Below, piece by piece: positions 1-9,551 of a stretch of 64,000 nt of DNA. The stretch spans positions 4,207,001-4,271,000 of the forward strand of contig NC_011894.1 of assembly GCF_000022085.1 (NCBI RefSeq), in the 5' to 3' direction. The notes beneath the pieces are model-generated. The model made no database searches. It was not told the DNA's origin and was given only the letters and a program-made list of their open reading frames with translations. The first letter of the stretch is position 1; the number at the start of each line of letters is the position of its first letter. The DNA is from Methylobacterium nodulans ORS 2060. GTDB lineage: Bacteria > Pseudomonadota > Alphaproteobacteria > Rhizobiales > Beijerinckiaceae. Made by a program: the position numbers and the translations under genes.

Positions 1-1701
1 TCAGGGATCGTCTCGCTCACCCTCGTGCCGATGCTCTGCGCCCGGCTCCTGCGCCACGAGCCGGCGCGGGCGCGCCAGGCCGGCCTCATAGCCCGGGCAG
101 GGCGCTGGACGATGGAGGCCGGGATCCGGCTCTACGGACGCACGCTGCGCGGGGTCCTCAACCACCAGCCGCTGACCCTGCTCGTGGCGGTCGGGACCCT
201 GATCCTGACGGTCCATCTCTACGCGGTCATCCCGAAGGGCTTCTTCCCGGTCCAGGATACGGGCGTGATCCAGGGCGTCAGCCAGGCCGACCAGACCGTG
301 TCCTTCGCGGCCATGGCCGAGCGCCAGCGGCGGCTCGCCGAGGAGATCCTGAAGGATCCGGACGTGGTGAGCCTGTCCTCCTTCATCGGGGTCGACGGGC
401 AGAACGTCACGCTCAATTCCGGGCGCTTCCTCATCAACCTGCGCCCGCGCGACGAGCGCTCCGAGACGGCGAGCGCGATCATCCGGCGCATCGGCGCCCG
501 CACGGCGGAGGTGCCGGGCATCACCCTGTTCATGCAGCCGGTGCAGGACCTCACCATCGACACGGCGGTGAGCCCGACGCAGTACCAGTTCATCCTGGAG
601 AATCCCGATCCCGAAGCCTTCGATACCTGGGTGCCGCGCTTCGTCGACCGCCTGCGGCAGATCCCCGACCTCGCCGACGTGGCGAGCGACCGGCAGGCGA
701 ACGGTCTTGCGGCCTACATCACCATCGACCGCGCCACGGCAGGCCGCTACGGCATCACCCCGGCCTCGGTCGACAACGCGCTCTACGACGCCTTCGGGCA
801 GCGCATCGTCTCGACGATCTTCACCCCGTCGAACCAGTACCGGGTGATCCTGGAGGCCGATCCCGACCTCCACCGCAGCCTACCCTCCCTCAACCAGATC
901 TACCTGCCCTCCTCGACGGCGACGAACGGGCAGGTGCCACTCTCGGCCATCGCCACGGTGACCGAGAAGCGCGCGCCGCTCCTCATCAGCCATCTCGGCC
1001 AGTTCCCGGCGGCCACGATCTCCTTCAACCTCGCGCCCGGCGCCTCGCTCGGACCGGCGGTCGCGGCGATCCAGGCGGCGAAGGCCGAGATCGGATTGCC
1101 CGACAGCTTCCAGCTTGTCTTCCAGGGCTCGGCCCTGGCCTTCCAGGCCTCGCTCAACAACACGCTGTTCCTGGTGCTCGCCGCGATCGTGACGGTCTAC
1201 ATCGTGCTCGGCGTGCTCTACGAGAGCTTCATCCACCCGATCACGATCCTCTCGACGCTGCCCTCGGCCGGCATCGGCGCGCTCGCCGGGCTGATGCTGT
1301 TCGGGCTCGACCTCGACATCATCGGCATCATCGGCATCGTGCTCTTGATCGGCATCGTGAAGAAGAACGCCATCATGATGATCGACTTCGCGCTCCAGGC
1401 CGAGCGCGAGGAGGGCCGGTCGCCCCGCGACGCCATCTACGAGGCCTGCCTGCTGCGGTTCCGCCCGATCATGATGACGACCTTCGCGGCCCTGTTCGCG
1501 GCGGTGCCGATGATCCTCGGCACGGGCACGGGCTCGGAACTGCGCCAGCCGCTCGGCATCTCGATCGCGGGCGGGCTGATCGTGAGCCAGGTGCTGACCC
1601 TCTACACGACGCCGGTGATCTATCTCGCCTTCGACCGCCTGGGCCGGCGCCTGAGCGGCCGGCGGCGCAGCGGGCTCGCGCCCGGCGAGGCGGTGCCGTG
1701 A
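1..1701 (+). CDS. mdtB: RND multidrug efflux permease, MdtB-like (5' end outside window)
   Basis: C-terminal part of an inner-membrane RND (AcrB superfamily) proton/drug antiporter. The reading frame is open from the first base, so the start lies upstream of the window. Visible are the end of the first membrane bundle ([11 protein letters not shown]), the second periplasmic porter loop (FFPVQDTG), and the C-terminal bundle with the [14 protein letters not shown] segment that carries the conserved TM10 lysine. It is followed after 49 bp by a second, full-length RND permease and then an outer-membrane factor. That order matches mdtBC/muxBC operons, where two different permeases form a mixed trimer; the membrane-fusion protein is presumably upstream. 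Family is certain; the mdtB name rests on this pairing. Substrate unknown. Confidence 0.9.
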   Translation, partial: SGIVSLTLVPMLCARLLRHEPARARQAGLIARAGRWTMEAGIRLYGRTLRGVLNHQPLTLLVAVGTLILTVHLYAVIPKGFFPVQDTGVIQGVSQADQTVSFAAMAERQRRLAEEILKDPDVVSLSSFIGVDGQNVTLNSGRFLINLRPRDERSETASAIIRRIGARTAEVPGITLFMQPVQDLTIDTAVSPTQYQFILENPDPEAFDTWVPRFVDRLRQIPDLADVASDRQANGLAAYITIDRATAGRYGITPASVDNALYDAFGQRIVSTIFTPSNQYRVILEADPDLHRSLPSLNQIYLPSSTATNGQVPLSAIATVTEKRAPLLISHLGQFPAATISFNLAPGASLGPAVAAIQAAKAEIGLPDSFQLVFQGSALAFQASLNNTLFLVLAAIVTVYIVLGVLYESFIHPITILSTLPSAGIGALAGLMLFGLDLDIIGIIGIVLLIGIVKKNAIMMIDFALQAEREEGRSPRDAIYEACLLRFRPIMMTTFAALFAAVPMILGTGTGSELRQPLGISIAGGLIVSQVLTLYTTPVIYLAFDRLGRRLSGRRRSGLAPGEAVP

Positions 1702-1750
1702 ATCGCGCTCGGTTCCCCGCGCGACCCGCGCCCTATGCGGGTGCCGCGCG

Positions 1751-4700
1751 ATGAACCTCTCGGCCCCCTTCATTCTGCGGCCGGTCGCGACGACGCTGCT
1801 CACCCTCGGCGTCCTGCTCGCGGGCCTGTTCGCCTTCGTGCGGCTGCCCGTGGCGCCCCTGCCGCAGGTCGATTTCCCGACGATCCTCGTCCAGGCCCAG
1901 ATGGCGGGGGCCAGCCCCGAGACCATGGCGGCGACCGTCGCCGCGCCCCTCGAACGGCGCCTCGGCCAGATCGCCGATGTCGACCAGATGACCTCGACGA
2001 GTTCGACCGGCCAGACCCGGATCGTGCTGCAATTCGCCCTGGAGCGGGACATCAACGGCGCCGCCCGCGACGTGCAGGCAGCGATCAATGCCGCGCGCGC
2101 CGACCTGCCCGCCGCGCTGCGCCAGAATCCGACCTACCGCAAGTTCAATCCGGCGGACGCGCCGATCCTGATCATCGGCCTGACCTCGAAGACGCTCAGC
2201 CCCTCGGCCCTCTACGACAGCGCCGCGACCGTGGTGCAGCAGAAGCTCTCGCAGCTCGACGGCATCGGCAATGTGGACGCCAGCGGCTCCTCGCTGCCCG
2301 CGGTGCGCGTCGAACTCGAGCCCGGCGCGCTGTTCCACTACGGCATCGGGCTCGAAGGCATCCGGGCGGCGATCGCGAGCGCCAACGCCAACTCGCCCAA
2401 GGGCGCGATCGAGACGCAGACGCGCCGCTACCAGCTCTATGCCAACGACCAGGGCCGGGTCGCGGCCGATTACCAGGACATCGTGGTGGCCTACCGCAAC
2501 GGCGCCGCCGTGCGCCTGCGGGATGTCGGGCAGGTCATTGACGGCGTCGAGGACCGGCGCAATCTCGGCCTCATCAACGGCCAGCCGGGCGTCCTGCTCA
2601 TCGTCTACAAGCAGCCGGGCGGCAATGTGGTCGAGGCCGTCGACCGCCTGAAGGCCGCCCTGCCGCAGATCAAGGCCGCGCTTCCGGGCGACATCGACCT
2701 CGTGGTCACGGGCGACCGCAGCCGCACGATCCGGGCCTCGCTGGCGGAAGCCGAGCGCACGCTGATGATCTCGGTCGGGCTCGTGATCCTGGTCGTGTTC
2801 CTGTTCCTGCGCTCGGGGCGGGCGACGCTGATCCCGGCCGTGGCGGTGCCGATCTCGCTCGTCGGCACCTTCGCGGCGATGTATCTGTGCGACTATAGCC
2901 TCGACAACATCTCGCTGATGGCGCTGATCATCGCGGCGGGCTTCGTGGTCGATGACGCCATCGTCGTGCTGGAGAACATCCAGCGCCATATCGAGGAGGG
3001 GAGGCCGCGGCTCGAAGCGGCGCTGCTCGGCGCCCGGGAGGTCGGTTTCACGGTGCTGTCGATGAGCCTCTCGCTCGTCGCCGTGTTCATACCGATCCTG
3101 CTGATGGGCGGGCTGATCGGGCGCTTCTTCCAGGAATTCGCCGTGGTGCTCTCGCTGGCGATCCTGATCTCGCTCGTCCTGTCCCTCACCACCACGCCGA
3201 TGATGTGCGCGCGGCTGCTCACGCCCGGGCCGCACGGGCGCCGGCCCAACCTCGTCGCGCGCGCTCTGGAGGTCGGTTTCGATCTCCTGCTGCGGGGATA
3301 CGGGCGCACGCTCGCCTGGGCGCTGCGGCACGGGGCCATCGTGATGCTCGTGCTGCTCGGGGCGGTAGGGCTCAACGTCTACCTGTTCGTCATCGTGCCG
3401 AAGGGCTTCTTTCCCCAGCAGGATACCGGCCAGATGATCGGCGGCATCCAGGCCGACCAGCGCATCTCCTTCCAGGCGATGAGCACCAAGCTCAAGCAGG
3501 CCACCGACATCGTGCAGGCGGACCCGGCGGTGGAGAGCGTGGTGGGGTTCACGGGCGGCCGCGGCACCAACTCGGCCAACGTCTTCGTGGGCCTCAAGCC
3601 CCACGGCACCCGCGACCCGATCAGCGAGGTGATGGCGCGGCTGCGGCCCAAGCTTGCCGGCATCCCGGGGGCGCGGCTCTACCTGTTCCCGCGGCAGGAC
3701 TTCACGGTGGGCGGGCGCCAGAGCTTCTCGCAGTACCAGTACACGCTGCAGGGCGATAGCGGCGAGGAGCTCTATGCCTGGGCGCCCAAGCTGGTGGAGG
3801 CGCTGCAGAAGGACCCGATCTTCACGGACGTGACCTCCGACCAGCAGCAGGGCGGGCTCGAGAGCCGCCTCGTGGTCGACCGCCCGACCGCCTACCGCTA
3901 CGGCCTGACCCCCGACCTCATCGACAACACCCTCTACGACGCCTTCGGGCAGCGCCAGGTCTCGACCATCTACAACGCGCTCAACCAGTACCGCGTCGTG
4001 ATGGAGATCGCGCCCCGCTATCTCGGCAATCCGGAGGTCCTGAAGCAGATCTACGTCTCGACCTCCGGCGCGAGGGCGCGCGGCTCGGCCTCCACCAACG
4101 CGGTGGCCGGCACCGTGGGGAGCGCGCAGACCACCCCCAGCGACGCCGCTGCGGCGGCGGCGGCCGTCGCCACCGATTCGGCCCGCAACGCCGCCACCAA
4201 CGCCATCGCGGGCGGCAAGGCCGGCGCCTCCTCGGCGGCCGCGGTGAGCAGCGCCAAGGAGACGATGGTGCCGCTCTCGGCCTTCGCGCGATTCGAGACC
4301 GGCACCGCCCCCGTGCAGGTGAGCCATCAGGGCCTGTTCGTGGCGACCACCGTCTCGTTCAACCTCACCCCGGGCAAGACGCTCGGCGACGCCACGGCGG
4401 CGATCGAGGCGCATATGCGGGCATTACGCATGCCGGCGACCATCCACGGGGAATTCGCCGGGGCCGCCAAGACCTTCCAGGCCTCCTCGTCGCGCCAGCC
4501 CCTGCTGATCCTGGCGGCGCTGCTCACCGTCTACGCGGTGCTCGGGATCCTCTACGAGAGCTTCGTCCACCCGATCACGATCCTCTCGACGCTGCCCTCG
4601 GCCGGCATCGGCGCGATTCTCGCCCTGATGGCGATGGGCGAGGAATTCGGCGTGATCGCGCTCATCGCGATCTTCCTCCTCATCGGCATCGTGAAGAAGA

Positions 4701-5038
4701 ACGCCATCATGATGATCGACTTCGCCCTCGACGCGCAGCGCACGCGCGCCGTCGGCCCGCGGGAGGCGATCACCCAGGCCTGCCTCTTGCGCTTCCGGCC
4801 CATCCTGATGACAACGCTCGCGGCGCTGCTCGGCGCGCTGCCGTTGATTCTCGATGGCGGCGAGGGCTCCGAACTGCGCCGTCCGCTCGGCATCGCCATC
4901 GTGGGCGGCCTCATCGTGAGCCAGGTCCTGACCCTCTACACCACGCCCGTCGTCTACCTCCTCCTCGACCGCCTCCGGCTGCGCGTGATGCGTAAAGGGT
5001 CCGGCGCGTCGCCGCTGCCCGCTCCGGCCGCCGAATGA
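1751..5038 (+). CDS. mdtC: RND multidrug efflux permease, MdtC-like, with Ala-rich insert
   Basis: Full-length 1095-residue RND inner-membrane transporter. The N-terminal third closely follows MdtC as I remember it (RPVATTLLTLGVLLAG, APLPQVDFPTI, LVVFLFLRSGRATLIPAVAV). The proton-relay aspartate pair is seen in GFVVDDAIVVLENI and the TM10 lysine in [15 protein letters not shown]. coli MdtC is about 1025 residues. The extra length is mainly an Ala/Ser/Thr-rich insert at about residues 774-836, just before VPLSAFARF in the second periplasmic loop. The stop overlaps the start of the outer-membrane factor gene by 4 bp (ATGA), so they are translationally coupled. It probably assembles with the preceding MdtB-like subunit. 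Confidence 0.95.
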   Translation: MNLSAPFILRPVATTLLTLGVLLAGLFAFVRLPVAPLPQVDFPTILVQAQMAGASPETMAATVAAPLERRLGQIADVDQMTSTSSTGQTRIVLQFALERDINGAARDVQAAINAARADLPAALRQNPTYRKFNPADAPILIIGLTSKTLSPSALYDSAATVVQQKLSQLDGIGNVDASGSSLPAVRVELEPGALFHYGIGLEGIRAAIASANANSPKGAIETQTRRYQLYANDQGRVAADYQDIVVAYRNGAAVRLRDVGQVIDGVEDRRNLGLINGQPGVLLIVYKQPGGNVVEAVDRLKAALPQIKAALPGDIDLVVTGDRSRTIRASLAEAERTLMISVGLVILVVFLFLRSGRATLIPAVAVPISLVGTFAAMYLCDYSLDNISLMALIIAAGFVVDDAIVVLENIQRHIEEGRPRLEAALLGAREVGFTVLSMSLSLVAVFIPILLMGGLIGRFFQEFAVVLSLAILISLVLSLTTTPMMCARLLTPGPHGRRPNLVARALEVGFDLLLRGYGRTLAWALRHGAIVMLVLLGAVGLNVYLFVIVPKGFFPQQDTGQMIGGIQADQRISFQAMSTKLKQATDIVQADPAVESVVGFTGGRGTNSANVFVGLKPHGTRDPISEVMARLRPKLAGIPGARLYLFPRQDFTVGGRQSFSQYQYTLQGDSGEELYAWAPKLVEALQKDPIFTDVTSDQQQGGLESRLVVDRPTAYRYGLTPDLIDNTLYDAFGQRQVSTIYNALNQYRVVMEIAPRYLGNPEVLKQIYVSTSGARARGSASTNAVAGTVGSAQTTPSDAAAAAAAVATDSARNAATNAIAGGKAGASSAAAVSSAKETMVPLSAFARFETGTAPVQVSHQGLFVATTVSFNLTPGKTLGDATAAIEAHMRALRMPATIHGEFAGAAKTFQASSSRQPLLILAALLTVYAVLGILYESFVHPITILSTLPSAGIGAILALMAMGEEFGVIALIAIFLLIGIVKKNAIMMIDFALDAQRTRAVGPREAITQACLLRFRPILMTTLAALLGALPLILDGGEGSELRRPLGIAIVGGLIVSQVLTLYTTPVVYLLLDRLRLRVMRKGSGASPLPAPAAE

Positions 5039-6525
5039 AGACGCTCACCGTTCGTCTGAGCGCGGCCGCGCTGCCGTCCCTGCTGCTCGCCGGCTGCCTC
5101 GTCGGCCCGGATTATTCCCGGCCCTCCGTGGAGACGCCGCTCGCCTTCAAGGAGGGCGGCGCGCGCGCCACCGTGATGCCGGGACGCAACTGGCGCCCGG
5201 CCCGGCCCGCCGACGAGGCCGACCGGGGCGATTGGTGGCGCGTCTACCGGGATCCGGCGCTCGACCGGCTGATCCGCCTCGTCGATGTCGACAACCAGAA
5301 CCTGCGCGCGGCGGTGGCCGCCTACCGGCAGGCCCGGGCCCTCGTCCAGGAGGCGCGGGCGCAGCTCTTCCCGACCGTGCTCGGGGCGCCGAGCATCAGC
5401 CGCTCGCGCAGCGGTGGCGTCGAGCGCACAACGCTGACCCTCCAGGGCTCGGCGAGCTGGGAACTCGACCTGTTCGGGCGCATCCGCCGCCAGATCGAGA
5501 GCGACGTCGCCTCCGCGCAGGCGAGCGCGGCCGAGATCGCGGCGGTGCGTCTCGCCAACCAGGCCGAACTCGCGGCCGCCTATTTCCAGCTCCGCTACCA
5601 GGATTCGCTGCAGCGCCTGCTCGACCAGACGGTTCAGGCCTACCAGCGCTCGCTCGCCATCACCGAGAATCAATACGCGGCCGGCGTCGCCGCACGCTCG
5701 GACGTGATCACCGCGCAGACGCAGCTCCAGACCACGCAGGCCCAGGCGATCGCGGTCGGCCTGCAGCGGGCGACCCTGGAACACGCGATCGCGGTGCTAA
5801 TCGGCCGGCCGCCCGCGGAGGTGTCGCTGCCCCGCATACGGCTCGCGGCCAGGCCGCCGACCGTGCCGGTGAGCGTGCCCTCCGACCTATTGGAGCGGCG
5901 GCCCGACATCGCGCAGGCCGAGCGGGCCGTGCAGGCGCAGAGCGAGCAGATCGGCGTCGCGGTGGCGGCCTTCTATCCGACCATCACGCTCTCGGCGAAT
6001 GGCGGCATCGCGGGCGACCCGGCCCGCAACTTCTTCTCGGCGGCGAACACCTTCTGGTCGGTGGCTGCCAATGGCAGCCAGGTGCTGTTCGACGGCGGCG
6101 CCCGCGCCGCCGTGCTCCAGGCCGCGCGGGCGGGCTACGACGCCGATGTCGCCACCTACCGGCAGACGGTGCTCACCGCCTTCCAGGAGGTGGAGAACGG
6201 CCTCTCGGGTCAGCGCATCCTCGCCCGGCAGGCGGCGGCGCAGGATGTCGCCGTGCAATCCTCGCGGCGCGCGGTCGAGATCGCGCTCAACGAGTACCGG
6301 GCCGGGACCCAGAACTACACGACGGTGGTCACCGCCCAGGCCCTGGCGCTCAACAACGAGGTGACGGCGCTGCAGATCCTGCTCAACCGCTTCACCAACT
6401 CGGTCTCGCTGATCCGCGCGCTCGGCGGGGGCTGGGACACCCGCTCGCTGCCGAGCGGCGAGGAGCTGAAGGCGTTCAGGACGCTGCCGATCGATACGGG
6501 TCAGGCACTGCGCACGGACGAGTAA
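5035..6525 (+). CDS. NodT-family outer-membrane efflux lipoprotein (TolC-like)
   Basis: A 496-residue outer-membrane channel of the RND efflux lipoprotein family (OprM/NodT type). The N-terminus has a signal peptide with lipobox LLAGC near residues 17-21, followed by VGPDYSRP, a family hallmark. Two OEP-type repeats follow, with the helical motif SAEIAAVRLANQAELAAAYF in the first half and LLERRPDIAQAERA in the second. It overlaps the MdtC-like gene by 4 bp and is the last gene of the efflux operon, supplying its exit duct. Its TAA stop directly abuts a copy of repeat family A. Confidence 0.95.
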   Translation: MKTLTVRLSAAALPSLLLAGCLVGPDYSRPSVETPLAFKEGGARATVMPGRNWRPARPADEADRGDWWRVYRDPALDRLIRLVDVDNQNLRAAVAAYRQARALVQEARAQLFPTVLGAPSISRSRSGGVERTTLTLQGSASWELDLFGRIRRQIESDVASAQASAAEIAAVRLANQAELAAAYFQLRYQDSLQRLLDQTVQAYQRSLAITENQYAAGVAARSDVITAQTQLQTTQAQAIAVGLQRATLEHAIAVLIGRPPAEVSLPRIRLAARPPTVPVSVPSDLLERRPDIAQAERAVQAQSEQIGVAVAAFYPTITLSANGGIAGDPARNFFSAANTFWSVAANGSQVLFDGGARAAVLQAARAGYDADVATYRQTVLTAFQEVENGLSGQRILARQAAAQDVAVQSSRRAVEIALNEYRAGTQNYTTVVTAQALALNNEVTALQILLNRFTNSVSLIRALGGGWDTRSLPSGEELKAFRTLPIDTGQALRTDE

Positions 6526-6660
6526 TACCACCGGGCCTTGAATAGGACTGTTGGTTCCGTTCTCGAATTTTCGCCAAGCCACAGGCTTGGTGTCGAAAAT
6601 TCGAGATGGTCAACGGCCCGCTGCATCAGCACCTGCTGCGTCAGCAGCCCGGGCCGTTGG
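6526..6660 (+). repeat. Repeat family A, copy 1 (MITE-like)
   Basis: A 135-bp element that begins with TACCACCGGG right after the TAA stop of the efflux lipoprotein gene and ends with GGGCCGTTGG. It contains a long hairpin whose arms start TCTCGAATTTTCG and end CGAAAATTCGAGA, and a second hairpin closed by CAACGGCCCG / CGGGCCGTTG. The other copies lie at 18963-19110 (minus) and 40779-40913 (plus). The right-hand TA is mutated here, and family B copy 1 follows within a few bases. It probably also serves as the operon's terminator. Confidence 0.85.
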
Positions 6661-6664
6661 GATC

Positions 6665-6860
6665 AGTTCACCACCGGCTAGGCCGATCCTGAGGGATGAA
6701 ACCGCGGCTGAATGAACGCTCTCTCCCGTGGCAAGCAACCCCGGCCCTCATGCCGGGAATACCGGTCCGGGGTGCTTCGAGGCCCGCTGCGGTGCGATCT
6801 TCGATCGCCAGCACCTCAGCATGAGGAGCGGGGCGGCTGCCACGCAGGTCAGGTTCTATT
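6665..6860 (+). repeat. Repeat family B, copy 1
   Basis: About 195 bp that share blocks with 13471-13596 and 45248-45407: AGTTCACCACCGG, GGATGAAACCG, AACCCCGG, GATCTTCGATCGCCAGCACC and CGGGGCGGCTGCCACGC. The blocks form a long imperfect hairpin with a central arm AGCACCTCAGCATGAG. It lies between family A copy 1 and the 3' end of the Mrr-like gene, and fills the space between these converging genes. No coding potential is supported. Confidence 0.75.
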
Positions 6861-6871
6861 TGGGGCGCGTC

Positions 6872-7615
6872 TCAGCGCACCCGCAGCGTCGGCAGGTCGT
6901 CGTGGTGCAGGAGGAGCACGTCCGTCGCGCCTGCGAGCTTGCGGGCGGCCGGGGTGAAGCCGGCATTGGACACCACCGCCGCCCAGTCGGCCTGCCAGTA
7001 GCTGCGGGCCGCCACCACCTCCTGCACGGCCGCGTTGCCGACCGGCTTCGCGTAGCGCTTGCACTGCAGCACAAGGCGCAGGCCGTCCTGTTCGGCGATC
7101 ACGTCGGCGCCCTGGTCCCCGGAGGCGCGGGTGGGGCGGGCATCCCAGCCGGCGCGCTCCAGGAGCGCGGCGCAGAAGCGCTCGTAGGCGATCCCGTCGT
7201 CCGGCGGCACCTCCTCGGGCGCCTCGTCAGGCAGCGAGGCGGCCTCGACGATGGCCAGGAGATCGGCGTGGCGCTTCGCCACGAGGTCGCCGTAGCCCTC
7301 CTCCTCCAGGCGCGGAACCAGCGTGCGGGCGATGTAATAGGCGCGCTCGCGCTCCCATCCGTCGAGGATCAGGTTGTCGTAGGCGTCCAGATAGGTTTCC
7401 TGGCGGCGGCGCAGCGTCAGGGTCTCGCGATGCCGCTCGACGAGGGCGCGGGCGCGGCGGCGGAAGCGGCGCCCGCGGCCGAGCCGGTGGAGGATGATGC
7501 CGGCGAGCACGATGCCGCTGGCGGCGAGCGCCCCCGGACCCACCCACAGGCTCGCGAGGCCGCCGGCCACCACGGGCCAGAAGGCGAGATCGGCGATGCT
7601 GCGCGGCGCGGCCAT
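6872..7615 (-). CDS. Membrane-anchored Mrr-like restriction endonuclease
   Basis: A 247-residue protein with two predicted N-terminal membrane segments (about residues 11-25 and 29-43), a basic and coiled middle, and a C-terminal Mrr_cat/RestrictionEndonuclease-like domain. The catalytic signature is visible: E145 in YERFCAALL, D171 in GDQGADV, and Q184-x-K186 in LQCKRYAKPV. The family cleaves DNA, often modified DNA (type IV restriction). I chose the ATG that opens MAAPRSIADL because it immediately precedes the first hydrophobic segment; a longer reading upstream has shadow-like composition. It is divergent from the VWA-like gene. The biological target is unknown, and no methyltransferase lies nearby. 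Confidence 0.85.
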   Translation of the reverse strand: MAAPRSIADLAFWPVVAGGLASLWVGPGALAASGIVLAGIILHRLGRGRRFRRRARALVERHRETLTLRRRQETYLDAYDNLILDGWERERAYYIARTLVPRLEEEGYGDLVAKRHADLLAIVEAASLPDEAPEEVPPDDGIAYERFCAALLERAGWDARPTRASGDQGADVIAEQDGLRLVLQCKRYAKPVGNAAVQEVVAARSYWQADWAAVVSNAGFTPAARKLAGATDVLLLHHDDLPTLRVR

Positions 7616-7825
7616 GCGGGCTCCTTGTCCCCGGGGAGTCTTGGCGGGGGCCGACTGACCGGGAGCTAACCGCACCCCTGGCGGAGGCGGTATCCACAGG
7701 CCTCTTTGCGGCCGGGACCTATCAGCGCAAGGCTGCCGCCTCCCTTGCACGCCCCTCAGGCTCGGCCGATGCTTTCCCGTTCCGGCCCGCTCGCCTTCCC
7801 CGGCCGGTCCACAGGGAGTCCCCCG

Positions 7826-8608
7826 ATGCGGCGATGGGTGCTGGCGTGTCTCGCATGCGTGATCTGCGGCGCCGTCGGGCGCAGCGCCGAGACGCCAGCC
7901 GAGGTGGATCTCGCCCTGGTCCTGGCCGTGGACATCTCGCTGTCGATGACGGCCGACGAGCAATTCGTCCAGCGCAGCGGCTATGTCGAAGCCTTTCGCT
8001 CCCCGACCGTCCATCAGGCGGTCGCCCAGGGGCAGGTCGGGCGCATCGCCGTCACCTATGTGGAATGGGCAGGCGTCGGCAACCAGCGGGTGGTGGTGCC
8101 CTGGACCCTCATATCCGGCCGGAAGGACGCACTCGCCTTCGCGGAGCGCCTGTCGCAGAGCCCTCCGCGGCGCTCCACCTGGACCTCGATCGCGAGCGCG
8201 ATCGACTTCTCGGTCGGTCTTCTCACTGAGACCCGCTTCCAGCCCGTCAGGCGGGTGATCGACGTCTCGGGCGACGGTCCCAACAACCAGGGCCGGCCCG
8301 TCACCCGCGCCCGCGACGACGCGGTGGCGAAGGGCATCGTCATCAACGGTCTGCCGCTGATGATCCGCGAGCCGAGCGGCCCCTGGGACATCAAGGACCT
8401 CGACCTCTACTACCGGGACTGCGTGATCGGCGGCACCGGCAGCTTCATGGTGCCGGTGCGCGAGCGCGAGCAGTTCGCCGAGGCCATCCGGGCGAAGATC
8501 GTGCGCGAGGTGGCCGACCGGCCCCCCGTGCCCCTGATCCTGCGCACCCAGACCGCGCCGGCGACCAATTGCTTCGTCGGCGACAGGCCGAGCCCGGATT
8601 GGGACTAA
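7826..8608 (+). CDS. DUF1194 exported protein, von Willebrand A-like
   Basis: A 260-residue protein with a signal peptide (MRRWVLACLACVICGAVG, then SAE) and one DUF1194 domain. This domain resembles a von Willebrand factor A fold, and a MIDAS-like DISLSM is seen at about residues 36-41. Near the C-terminus are DLYYRDCVIGG and a conserved-looking cysteine region. The start was chosen by the signal peptide and the GGGAG sequence just upstream. Family function is not established; VWA folds usually bind metal and mediate protein contacts, here presumably in the periplasm. Confidence 0.85.
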   Translation: MRRWVLACLACVICGAVGRSAETPAEVDLALVLAVDISLSMTADEQFVQRSGYVEAFRSPTVHQAVAQGQVGRIAVTYVEWAGVGNQRVVVPWTLISGRKDALAFAERLSQSPPRRSTWTSIASAIDFSVGLLTETRFQPVRRVIDVSGDGPNNQGRPVTRARDDAVAKGIVINGLPLMIREPSGPWDIKDLDLYYRDCVIGGTGSFMVPVREREQFAEAIRAKIVREVADRPPVPLILRTQTAPATNCFVGDRPSPDWD

Positions 8609-8644
8609 AGTCTTATTTCCGGTCCGGGTCGATTCTGCCGGGTC

Positions 8645-9070
8645 TCAGCTGCGGCCGCTTCTCCGGCGCCGCTGCTGCCCCAGGCCCATCGTCTTCGCCA
8701 GTTCCGAGCGCGCTGCCGCGTAGTTCGGCGCCACCATCGGATAGTCGGTCGGCAGATTCCAGCGCTCCCGATACTCTTCCGGCGACAGGCCGTACCGGCT
8801 GCGCAGATGCCTCTTGAGGGACTTGAACTTTTTGCCGTCCTCAAGGCAGACGAGGTAGTCTGGCATGACCGACTTCCTGATGGGCACCGCAGGGGTCGGG
8901 GGCTCGGATTTCTGTTCGACGGGATCCTTGCCCAGCCGGCCGAGGGTCTCGTGAACCGAGGCGATCAGGCCCGGCAGCTCGCCCACCGGAACCGGGTTCT
9001 TGCTCACGAACGCCGACACGATGTCGGCGGCCAGCTCGATGTAGCCCGCCAACGCCTCACTCTCACTCAT
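8645..9070 (-). CDS. mucR: MucR/Ros-family transcriptional regulator
   Basis: A 141-residue MucR/Ros-type DNA-binding protein. The N-terminal part (residues 1-50) is the oligomerisation region; the C-terminal domain holds VCLEDGKKFKSLKRHLRSRYG followed by LSPEEYRERW. In Ros-type zinc fingers a Cys/Asp pair and two histidines bind zinc. Here C75, D78 and H88 are in place, but the second histidine position appears to be R92, so this member may fold with an incomplete or absent zinc site, as some Mesorhizobium homologues do. MucR proteins are H-NS-like repressors of AT-rich promoters controlling exopolysaccharide, motility and virulence or symbiosis genes. The long AT-richer upstream region suits autoregulation. 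Confidence 0.93.
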   Translation of the reverse strand: MSESEALAGYIELAADIVSAFVSKNPVPVGELPGLIASVHETLGRLGKDPVEQKSEPPTPAVPIRKSVMPDYLVCLEDGKKFKSLKRHLRSRYGLSPEEYRERWNLPTDYPMVAPNYAAARSELAKTMGLGQQRRRRSGRS

Positions 9071-9551
9071 TCTGCCGACCCTCTATACCGGATTGAACGC
9101 ACTCAGACCCAGACATTTCCGCGCTAAGATATGTGCGCGATGTGGCTGGACTGTGTCCGCGAGTTGTCACGACTATTGCGTCCCGCGCGTTCATGCAAGA
9201 GGGTCGTAGAACGACACGCGGAGTATTCCAGGTTCCGGTCGTGCTTTGGTGTTGCAACCGTTGGATGATAACATATGTAAGTCATGTCCGCGAAATCACG
9301 TCCGGCCATCTCAGGCCGCTCCGAAAAGGTCATCTCTTGCCCAAGGACAAAGTTATGGGTTGCGCCTCCAATCGGTGTCAGGGCAGGCCGAAGCGCGAAG
9401 AATACGCAGCCAGGACCGCCGTTCTATGCGCGAACGCTGCGATTTAGGAATATTTTCCTATATCTGCGGGTCGCAATGCGATGGGCCGCCCGCACCTTGA
9501 TGAAGGCTCGTCACCCCGGAGGGGCCGGGCGATCCGGCCGGAGCCGTCGCG
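9071..9551. other. Long non-coding region upstream of mucR
   Basis: About 480 bp with no convincing gene. It is clearly less GC-rich than its surroundings, with AT-rich patches such as GATGATAACATATGTAAGTC around 9265-9285 and GGAATATTTTCCTATATC around 9447-9465. MucR proteins bind AT-rich DNA and repress themselves, so this is a plausible operator and leader region for mucR. No individual site can be assigned by eye. Confidence 0.5.

Noticed and set aside
1733..4414. 893-residue open frame on the minus strand opposite the mdtC-like gene
   Set aside because: It lies antisense to a certain RND gene and is rich in Arg, His, Gln and Asp with no domain; this is the usual shadow frame in very GC-rich DNA.
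6526..6860. Possible CRISPR array or phage attachment sites from the repeated sequences
   Set aside because: The repeats are dispersed single copies with hairpins and inverted ends, not regularly spaced direct repeats, and no cas or integrase gene is present.
9133..9447. Open frame of 104 residues in the mucR upstream region
   Set aside because: No ribosome site, random composition, and the region is AT-richer as expected for a regulatory stretch.
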